The notes under the pieces were generated by a model. That model made no database searches. It saw nothing but the letters and a program-made list of their open reading frames with translations, and had not been told where the DNA came from. The position numbers were made by a program, and so were the translations under genes. A DNA stretch of 6,004 bases from Anaerolineaceae bacterium UBA5838 (GTDB lineage: Bacteria > Chloroflexota > Anaerolineae > Anaerolineales > Anaerolineaceae): the NCBI GenBank assembly GCA_002432795.1, contig DJGU01000004.1, positions 1,291-7,294 on the forward strand, in the 5' to 3' direction. Shown here in pieces: positions 5,850-6,004 of the stretch (its first letter is position 1; each line of letters begins with the position of its first letter).

Positions 5850-5881
5850 TGTTTACACTTTGTTTGAGGGGATAGTTTACA
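5850..5881. other. Paired GTTTACA motifs, possible insertion-sequence end remnant
   Basis: TGTTTACA (5850-5857) is repeated as GTTTACA at 5875-5881, a direct repeat with a 24-base period and GAGGGGATA between. TG-initial ends with internal repeats occur at the termini of some insertion sequences, such as the IS21 and IS481 groups. No transposase fragment or target duplication is visible here, so this is only a suggestion; a protein-binding pair is the alternative. The rest of 5766-5942 shows nothing I recognise. Confidence 0.25.
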
Positions 5882-5942
5882 TTCTAATCCATCAAAACAT
5901 CTCTTTTAAGGGCTGTGCCAATCCAGGTAATCCACAATAACA

Positions 5943-6004
5943 GGTAACCAGAGGCGGTTACCCCTACACGAACCGATTGATATTGAATATATTCTCACGT
6001 AGGG
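5943..6004. repeat. Third palindromic repeat, cut by the right edge
   Basis: GGTAACC (5943-5949) pairs with GGTTACC (5956-5962) over a six-base loop. The latter continues into CCCCTAC, and CCCTAC (5962-5967) is complementary to GTAGGG at 5999-6004, where the window stops. This resembles blocks 1, 2 and the start of block 3 of the element at 5622-5765, whose middle stem also ends in CCCTAC/GTAGGG. The missing half would be off-window. Confidence 0.5.

Overview
The window looks like a piece of a bacterial chromosome of moderate GC content, probably from the Chloroflexota and most likely an Anaerolineae-type organism. The best hint is the secreted carboxypeptidase, which carries a cadherin-like/Big_9-type repeat and ends in IYLPLMLK, a tail I associate with exported proteins of that phylum. 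The taxon is inferred from protein style alone, not from a marker gene.

Layout: (1) 1-1419 (+) is the 3' part of comEC, cut by the left edge. Its C-terminal metallo-beta-lactamase-like domain has lost the metal-binding motif. (2) 1536-2003 (+) is an Rrf2-family regulator with four clustered cysteines. It has its own candidate promoter and an imperfect palindrome over the -35, followed by a hairpin. (3) 2148-4121 (+) is a secreted M14 zinc carboxypeptidase with an intact active site and a carboxypeptidase-B-like specificity residue. (4) 4122-4475 has no gene; it holds a symmetric 145-bp palindromic repeat and the terminator of the next gene. (5) 4476-4718 (-) is a small GlsB/YeaQ-type membrane protein. 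(6) 4719-4927 is a divergent intergenic region with a good promoter for each side. (7) 4928-5560 (+) is a deoxynucleoside kinase. (8) 5561-6004 has no gene; it holds a hairpin, a very regular 144-bp element that can fold into a perfect four-way junction, a paired GTTTACA motif, and the start of a third palindromic repeat at the right edge.

The genes do not form one pathway. Each seems to be transcribed on its own: DNA uptake, a redox/Fe-S-type regulator, extracellular proteolysis, envelope stress and nucleoside salvage. No defence or biosynthetic cluster is visible. The least explained part is the intergenic repeats. Two of them (4135-4279 and 5622-5765) have nearly the same length and the same mirror-symmetric four-block design but unrelated stem sequences. 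The second keeps pairing through three compensated substitutions.
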